From Allacma fusca (Eukaryota; Arthropoda; Collembola; Symphypleona; Sminthuridae), in contig OX359245.1 in assembly GCA_947179485.1 (NCBI GenBank), forward strand, positions 33,591,067 to 33,655,066: a stretch of 64,000 nt of DNA. Reading direction: 5' to 3'. Shown here one piece after another: positions 56,843 through 64,000 of the stretch; within the stretch, counting starts at the first letter, position 1; the number at the start of each line of letters is the position of its first letter. The position numbers and the translations under genes are program-made. Under the pieces are notes generated by a model. That model ran no database searches and was not told the origin of the DNA. It saw only the letters and a program-made list of their open reading frames with translations.

Positions 56843-59800
56843 ATGAAACTCAGTAGCTTAATTTTTGCCTGCTGGGCTATAATTATTGCGCACGGAACAT
56901 CTGGAGATCTGATTCCGGGAAAGATTCAGGCTCCTCGTGTCAAACGAGAGAGCATCCGTCATGTTCGAAGTCCCACTGCTTTGGACCAGTCAAAGACAGA
57001 ATACCCAGGAATGGACGGAGATGAGTCAGGTAGTTAGTTCAGAATCTCAGAAATAATATTAGATTAGTGCTCCCAACTTTAGTTTTCAAGACTGAATTTA
57101 TAACCGGTGCGTAAAAGTATTCTGAAATTTTTCAGTTACTTTAATCTTAATTAATGATTACGCTCATGCGTATCTATGTCTTGCCATAATAATAATCCTT
57201 TCAAGAAGATTTTCCACAGATTTCGACCAGTTCTTCTAAGGAATCAATACATGTATTAATTTAACTTTAATAATTCCACCTACTTTGTATTTTACAGATG
57301 TAATGAAGAAATTCTATGAAGATGGTAAGCACTGGACCAGTACAGCACTTTAGACTATAACGCTGACTTTCTTTCCTAATACCTCAACTTGATCCTGTTA
57401 TGTCATTAATTGAAGTATGAAATTCCATGAATTGAAATTAAATCAAAGCTTCACAATCAATTTAATGTCAATGGAAAAAAATGTGACCATTTCCAAAATT
57501 TTTTTTAAATACATTAAAGTTCAAAAATGTTTTTTTTTAATCCACATCTCGGTATAGTCACCTCAAGTTTGTAATCAGTACAGTAATAATATTTTTGTTA
57601 TACGTGGGAGTTAGCCGAAGGACACAAGTGAATTATATTTCTATCAGATCTAGGAATCAACGTCTATAATAATTTAATTTCAATGTCACTTATATTTTAT
57701 TTTTGCAGTTTTTGGTGCGTTTGAAGAATTGAAAATAGGTAAGTTATGGAAGGAGATGTTTTAAAACACTAAACCCTCTTGAAATTCCGATTGGTTCATT
57801 ATAAATTTGCTTTCACTGAACTTGCCTGAAAAATATGTAGAAAATTTTTAATAATTTAGCGCTCAAAAACCTATTTTGCTAGTAATTCACTTTAGTATAT
57901 CGAAAAATCCCTTTTCTCAAAATTTTTTTTTACTTGGATTCAAATCTTCTGTATTTATGTACATATTTGTCTTCTCATGGGAAGAATCCTCCTATACATG
58001 AAAACCGAGCCCTGGAAACCATTATATTTTATCCAACCCTTCTTGAAAATTTTTGAGTAAAATTTAAAAATCTTTTTCCGCTGTTGCGTTGATATGGTTG
58101 GGATTCAGGCCGTAACCCCCAGGGAATACATAATTACAAGTAATTATAACTAGTAGCAATAAATGTGTCATTTGTATGCATTTTATTTTTTTCACAGTTG
58201 AAGGGTCGGAGGACGAAACGAGTAAGTAACAAAATTGGATTAAGACACTAAACCTAAGCGAAAACCCTTTTCCGAATTTTACTCAAAACCCCATGTAGTC
58301 TGAGGTCGAAGGGATTGTGAGAATTCCCATTAATTACTCAATTAGTTACTGTTAAATTAATCTTCCTCCGACTTTATCCTCCAGTTAAGTTCCTGAAACA
58401 GGAGGTTGTATTTCCTCTTCTTTCGTAATATTTTATGTCCTTGTAAATTTAGAATTCTTAAGAGTGTCATATATCTACTTTAAATTCCAACTCCTTTAAA
58501 AGGTTCGGAAATAAAATTTTGGTCTCGCCAAATGAGCCTAATCCCAAACAATGAGCACTCAGACCCAATTCTATAAATGTGCAGTAATTTGTTATTTAAA
58601 ACAAAAAATGGTGTGATTGATATTTACAATAGGATATTTCTTTTATGTATCAATTAACATTAATTTTTACATGTAATCACTTAGACGTATTTTAGAAATT
58701 CGGTGAGCTTCATAAAATCTTACATTTGAAGATTTACGTATTGCCAGTTAAATTTCTCAACTAATACATCCTTCAGAACATAATTTGTAACTTATGTTTT
58801 TATTCCTCCTGTGCCACTTAAAATGGAAAAAGTAGCTGTTCCAGATTGTGTCTATTGATATTTCCCCCCATCATCATGTCCCAGAGGTATAAATGAATGT
58901 AAGTCTAGGAAAAACAAGGATTCAAATACTTTACCAACGCCACTTGTTTCTAACCTACACAACAGTCAGCTCACAAAAATTCCCTAACCTTGACATAATT
59001 AATGGGTGGAGATGTTTGGTGGTAAAGTATTCAAATAATTTATTCGTTATTTTTATTTTGCAGGTGCGTCGAGAGTTGCCATATGTAAGTTAATGTAAAT
59101 TATGGTTGGCGTGTACCTTTTTGCTTGTAAACTTTGCTGTATAACTTATCTAGTATTTACTTTTATAAGCTAATTTACTACTATAAGCTCAAAATCCTGC
59201 CGTTCGTGGTTCCCAGATATTTTTTTATTATGCCTGGAAAAGTTTTTATACTACTGACGAATTTTTCCTGACTCAAATTGAAAATCTAGCCTCTCGAATA
59301 TATTTTCTCTGGACTTGAGCCGATGGTCCTAATAATGAATTTTGTTATAAAAATTAAAATATTTAGTATGTCAATAATGTATTAAAGTTTGAGTGCCTTT
59401 ATTTCATTTTTACAACAGCGAGACCCGCCATTTTGGAATGGTACAGAGGTAAGCAATTCAGCTTCGTTTATAGACCTTGACTGTTTTATTAAAATTATTA
59501 GAAATTGTTTTACCATCTCAGATATTGAGATTTAAAAAACACGTGCGTTTTTCGAAATTATTTTAGGGATTTTTTCGTCCGCTATTAAAAAAAATGCTTT
59601 ATTCCGTAGTTTTTACTAAAATTACAATGAATGATTTAAAAAGAACGAAACTTATATTTGAAATACAGATGAAAGGGGTTACTTAAATTTGCAATTGATA
59701 ATTTTTATCACACTTACTTTATTTTTTACAGGAACGCCGGTCTCACGTGAAGATACTGCTAAAGGTAAGCATTTTAACAGCACTAATAAGACTTAACTCA

Positions 59801-60831
59801 AAAAACACATCCCTGACTAACCTACTGGTCATATTTGTTCTTTTATTTATTTGTGTCGTTCAAACCTCTGACGTTATTTTAATGCTTGCTTTAATTTTTT
59901 TCGTGTGATTGCTGTAACAATTTGTTGGTATTAATTATACTTATTACTGCTATTTTTAAAGTGAATAATTATCTAAAGCCGTCAATCCTCAAGTCATTTT
60001 TTTCAGAGATTAATTTGTTCAGGACACAGGACATGAGCTCAAAATTATATTTTAGTGCATTTCTAAAAACATTTTATTCACAACATCTTTCTTTATATAA
60101 ATCTGCTAAATGTCAAATTAATCCGTAGATTTCTCGCCTGCTCAGATTTTACATCAAGGAATAGGAGGAGGAATTAATTATTTAAATGTTTTCGTGATTT
60201 TTCTTTTCTCAAATGTATCATCCAAACTGTTTGAATGGACGTGTATTCCTGGTCGTGGCTGATGTTGACTGTATGATTTTACAGCATTAAAAGAGATTGC
60301 AGCCAAACCCAGTTCGAGTAAAGGTACTAGCCAATTTATTTATTCATATATTTTTACACGGCTTCCACTCTTTTGAACACTCCTTCAATAGAAGGAATTC
60401 AGATTTCTTTCTTAGGCCTACAATGATTTCGTGCTTCTTCCTTAAAAATGTAATACTAATATATTTTATTGCGTTTCTTTCTGACCATTCAACTTCTGTT
60501 GGTATTAATTTTAAAAATTTGCCAAATAACTGAATTTATATAAAAAGGATTTTAAGTTGAGTGCATCTTTTATAAATTTGTAATTTTAATAAGTCAAAGC
60601 ATTTAATTCGTTTCTGGTTAAAGGATGCAGTTAATTTAGTAAACCAAAATCCAGAACTTGTGCGTCTGGTTAATTTCAAATTTTTTACACATCTAATTTC
60701 AAGTTATTAGCCGGAGACGTCAACAAACGAAATCACTAACAGAGGGACGACAGGCTTCCCGAGCATCCTCTGGCACTGCACGTCAGCCAATCAAACGATC
60801 AACAGCTCCTCGGAATCTCCCTGGCACATAG
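56843..60831 (+). CDS. Secreted protein encoded by a micro-exon gene (nine exons)
   Basis: Exons: 56843-57029, 57298-57324 (27 nt), 57709-57738 (30), 58198-58221 (24), 59064-59084 (21), 59419-59448 (30), 59732-59764 (33), 60286-60324 (39) and 60704-60831. All eight introns are phase 1, so each internal exon is a cassette of whole codons. Splice sites are strong, mostly TTTTNCAG and GTAAGT/GTAAGC. The product has 172 aa. Exon 1 encodes a signal peptide (MKLSSLIFACWAIIIAHGTS) and a furin-like site RVKR; the micro-exons read DVMKKFYED, VFGAFEELKI, VEGSEDET, SASRVAI, SRPAILEWYR, GTPVSREDTAK and ALKEIAAKPSSSK; the last exon is Arg/Ser/Thr-rich and ends at TAG 60829. A competing acceptor at 60711 gives a nine-residue ending instead. 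I recognise no family. The function is unknown; a secreted, processed, alternatively spliced peptide is inferred. Confidence 0.8.
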
Positions 60832-62080
60832 GACAGGTACTTCAACAAAAATAGACGAAATTAAATTCTTCGCCTTGCTCTATGTACCTCAAGATTCTTT
60901 TTTGCAAATTATTGCCTCTAATTATGCCTGTAATTACTATGCAGAAGAGTTCATTCAAATCCTAGTCTCAAAGATCTACAATAAGCATTACACACAAAAA
61001 TTGTATTCAACAGCAATGTCGAACGTACCACTTATTTATTAAAATTTATTTTTGAGATTAGTTTCAGAAAAATTGTTGTAAATGTAATTATGTTGAAGTC
61101 AAAAAATTATATTTTTCCAAATTTTAATTGAAAATAAAATTGGAGTTTTTGTCGCTAAATTATGCAGTGTTAGCTTATCAGTGCAGTGTTAATAAATTTT
61201 TTATGCATGCCAGTTACTCGTGGAACTCAACAGGGCAGTCGTATGCTAAACATAACTAATTAAGAATAATTATAAATATTTGTTTAACTTGAATGCTACT
61301 CATTTTGTCTTTCCGGTTTCTTTTGTTCTCCATAGTTTTCAGTATGGAATTATTTCTTTTTTATTAGCATTAACGGGATTAAACATAGTGAAGCTCCAAG
61401 AAATTATAATTATTCATGCTATGTTTGTACATTATTGTATCATTTAATTTAAAACTTTAATTCCTGAATTTTATTCAATAGCCCGTTTTTAAAAATAGTA
61501 GTAGCTACAAGGAGTCCTTTATAATTATTTAGCGCTAAAAGTATTTCCCCTTTTTTCACAGCATTTTTGTAACTGCAATCATCCAAGTCAATTCAAAATC
61601 CGGAAGTTTCTTTGCCAGATTACGGAATAATATTACATTTTTTATGCATATGTGAGATTTGTTGGACAAGATGATTAGGTCAATCCTGTTTCTAACGTAT
61701 TAAATATAATTATGAAAGAATTAGGATTTATAAAGGCACTATAAATAAATTAAGAATGTGCTACAAATTTGGCATGCATTTAGTCAATAAAGATATGATT
61801 TAACATGCCATAACATCCCAGGATCAAATTCTAATAATGCAAAAATAGTACTTTCCCTTTCTACAACATTGCGTAAGCTAATTGTCCTATTTCAAAATTT
61901 GTGGAACCAATTGTTTTTATAACAACACAGCAGCTATTATTTCATGTGACCGTATATTCGTATATGTCTGTCGTATCTAACCGTTTTGCAGTTACAGATC
62001 TTAGTTTTTATTTTAATTCGTAGAATTTGTGTACAAAATTTTCTAAAGAATAAATCAATCAATCTTTGCATCTCTCAGAA
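60832..62080. other. Intergenic between the convergent micro-exon gene and gene E
   Basis: AATAAA at 61133-61138 could end the micro-exon gene transcript. Nothing else is recognisable. Confidence 0.4.
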
Positions 62081-63088
62081 TCAGTCAAACGTTTCAAGAT
62101 ATTTTCGACCCGTTGGTCCCCCATAAATTTCAGGAAGCTGGTCTTGCGGAATATGTTTAAGCAATTGTCCTTTCCATGTCCCTGGATTTCCATAAATTTC
62201 TATAGATGTGACTGCAGGTCCGAGGTAATGCTTCCCCAAATCCCACACTCTTCTAAATAAGAAGTTAGCTAAAAAAAATATTTATTTTTTAACTCCGTTC
62301 ATAGAATTGCTCGCATCAGCATACAGTTCTAGCATAATGCAAAATTTTGATTTAAATCCCAGTATAAAAAGACCAAAGGCAAATTACCATTAATGATAAA
62401 GGACATCTTCAAATCTCCAGGCTGAAGTACAGAATCAAATTTTTTGAAGTGCTTAACCAAATACATCATGGCTGGAAAAATATATGTTAAATAAAATAAA
62501 AATAAATATGCATATATGCCTCAACGTTTTAAAAATGAATTTTAAAAACTTGCACATAAAAATGCATTTTTGTAATAATTTTAAAACTCACTCTCAGGAT
62601 GACTGACTTGTGACATTGAAAAGCCATCCATGTCCATAATGCTTACGAATCCACTGTGAGTGTTCTCCTCGTGATCGCAACTAATTCTACCACTCTCTCG
62701 AAACCGAAGGAGGATTTGACTCCCATGCTTATCCATTGCCTCAAATGACTCCCCACCTTTCTCCACATATTTCCGAAGGTTCCAGCGACCGAGCTGGAAG
62801 ATCCAAACTGGGGCTCCACCAAAATCATATCCAGCGAGATAGTAGGGAAAGTCCTTCTTAACTTCAGCTGGGACCTCATAATCCAAAATATTTTGTTCCT
62901 AATAAATAATAAATTGTACAATGTTTCCACAATTTCTAAAATAAGCTTGCAAAGTAACTAAGTAATTGACTTTTCTAAATTAAAGGAATTAAAGGAAAAT
63001 TAAATCTTACCTCCACAGTAAAGTTGAAACAAAAAGATTCGCAAATGTTTAAAAAGAGAAGCAACGTTGAAAATAATAAGGGCTTCAT
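62081..63088 (-). CDS. Secreted mini CRAL-TRIO (Sec14-like) protein, gene E
   Basis: Four exons on the minus strand: 63011-63088, 62592-62898, 62388-62471 and 62081-62268, giving 218 aa. All introns are 112-120 bp, GT-AG, with the phases of genes B and C. Exon 1 encodes a signal peptide (MKPLLFSTLLLFLNICESFC) followed by an NFT sequon. Exon 2 begins EQNILDYEVPAEVKKDFPYY, with GAPVWIFQLGRWNLRKYVE and GFVSIMDMDG. Exon 3 ends DLKMSFIING. Exon 4 ends HIPQDQLPEIYGGPTGRKY. Like its paralogues it consists of little more than the CRAL-TRIO fold. It is convergent with the micro-exon gene. A TATA-like element lies 54-61 bp upstream of the ATG. Confidence 0.9.
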
Positions 63089-63300
63089 GACGGCTTAATT
63101 GAAAGACAAGTTCTCCACACAGTATTGGGATTTTCTTGGGAATATATACACAATGGAATCGTTGAATGACGCAAATAATATCATTATAATAATATTTTAT
63201 TCCTCAGCCCTGAAATGTAAGAGCTTTTAGTAATTACTGCTAAGGGATTGAAATGCAAATGTACTTTAATTTACATAGAATAATCCACAAACACTAATTA
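63089..63300 (-). promoter_or_regulatory. Promoter of gene E
   Basis: TATATATT at complement(63142-63149) is followed by about 54 nt to the ATG, implying a leader of only ~30 nt. The block GCAAATGTACTTTAATTTAC (63255-63274) is shared with the orphan copy at 53.2 kb. Confidence 0.6.
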
Positions 63301-64000
63301 AATTATTTTTAAATCCAAGAGCTTCGTCCATGGCCCTTTCACTTGAATCCGAAATTCAACACTCAGTTTGAGAATTTATTGAATTTTCCAACGATTTTGG
63401 TGCTATCGTTGCTTATTTTCAAGTCATAACTCTGAGCTGAATAATATCTGAAACTCGCACATTTTTATTGAAAATTTTACCGTTACGTTGTAAACTCCAT
63501 TTTTTATTTCCGGGAAACATTTAAGGCGTTATTATAATAAATTTCCCAATTCGTAAAGAGCCTTTGGTTTAAAAACGAACTATAAAGTAAGATCTGGTTT
63601 AAAATATTTGCTTACTTATCTTTTCGTTACTTGACGAAAGATACTCTTTGTCATTAGAGTCTACCTGAGCCAGGAGGAAAATGTTTTATTTACAATTACT
63701 ATAGAAGAAATCCGAGCTAAGAAAATGGGTCAGCAATACAGTAATTATTGACAAATTTTCCCCGTTGTTTAAATTGACCCATCCTCTAATAACTAAAAAT
63801 AGATTATGTAATAAAAGACGCTGACATCACGCTTAGATTTAATTCGTCATATAAATTCAAACAGGCTGGATTCAAATCTCGAGCAAGTCATGGTCAAATC
63901 CCCAAGAAATTGATTTTAATCATTTTACGGTACATACAACGATAATGTAGACTTGTTCAAAGCCCTTTGTATAAAAACAATGAAAAATTAGGATTGAGCA
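63301..64000. other. Intergenic to window end
   Basis: AT-rich sequence in which I see no gene, repeat or RNA. Confidence 0.4.

Noticed and set aside
58893-59093. 66-codon ORF around micro-exon 5
   Set aside because: It uses a different frame from the micro-exon and reads through both splice sites; the phase-1 exon model is more consistent.
60711-60739. Acceptor at 60711 as the main last-exon start
   Set aside because: It gives a stop after nine codons, whereas the first AG after the pyrimidine tract (60703) opens a 42-codon tail. Kept only as an alternative.

Overview
This is eukaryotic, AT-rich DNA, almost certainly from an arthropod. The evidence is short GT-AG introns (66 to about 180 bp), TATA-box promoters, AATAAA signals, and a dense mix of LTR, non-LTR and DNA transposons. 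The host genes are a local family of small CRAL-TRIO (Sec14-like) proteins. Expansions of that family fit a springtail (Collembola) or another arthropod, but the species assignment is inference only.

Host genes. Four complete CRAL-TRIO genes share one plan of four exons: a signal-peptide exon, a ~300 nt core exon, an 84 nt exon (77 nt in A) and a ~190 nt last exon. They are A (+, 10727-11757), B (-, 14576-16074), C (-, 24406-26515) and E (-, 62081-63088), encoding 213, 221, 216 and 218 aa. There is also a two-exon relic (27690-28116, -) and an orphan signal-peptide exon with its promoter (53009-53086, -). All lack the usual N-terminal CRAL-TRIO helical domain and appear to be secreted. At 56843-60831 (+) I reconstruct a secreted-protein gene from nine exons. 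Its seven internal exons are 21 to 39 nt, all multiples of three and all phase 1. This is the layout of the micro-exon genes known from schistosomes, and I consider it the most interesting locus here.

Mobile elements. 1-7127 (-) is a Ty3/Gypsy element with LTR, primer binding site, gag, pol and an unexplained third ORF that runs off the window. 16784-19171 is a hAT-like foldback element with an 8 bp target duplication and about 25 copies of a 39 bp minisatellite, each carrying an AGGTCA direct repeat. 22070-22291 is a Harbinger-like MITE and 29115-29420 another small inverted-repeat element. 32535-34387 looks like a hAT derivative with a second hAT MITE (33015-33551, 8 bp target duplication) nested inside. 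36298-47152 looks like a two-gene CACTA/EnSpm-like DNA transposon (a DUF4806-like gene and a transposase, one nonsense codon each). A second Gypsy element (37455-43661) sits in an intron of its first gene; its two LTRs differ at one base in 534. A full-length non-LTR retrotransposon (47163-52812, -) with both ORFs open and a 13 bp target duplication sits on the right edge of the DNA transposon.

The rest is AT-rich intergenic sequence with short tandem and dispersed repeats. I found no rRNA, no convincing tRNA and no CRISPR.
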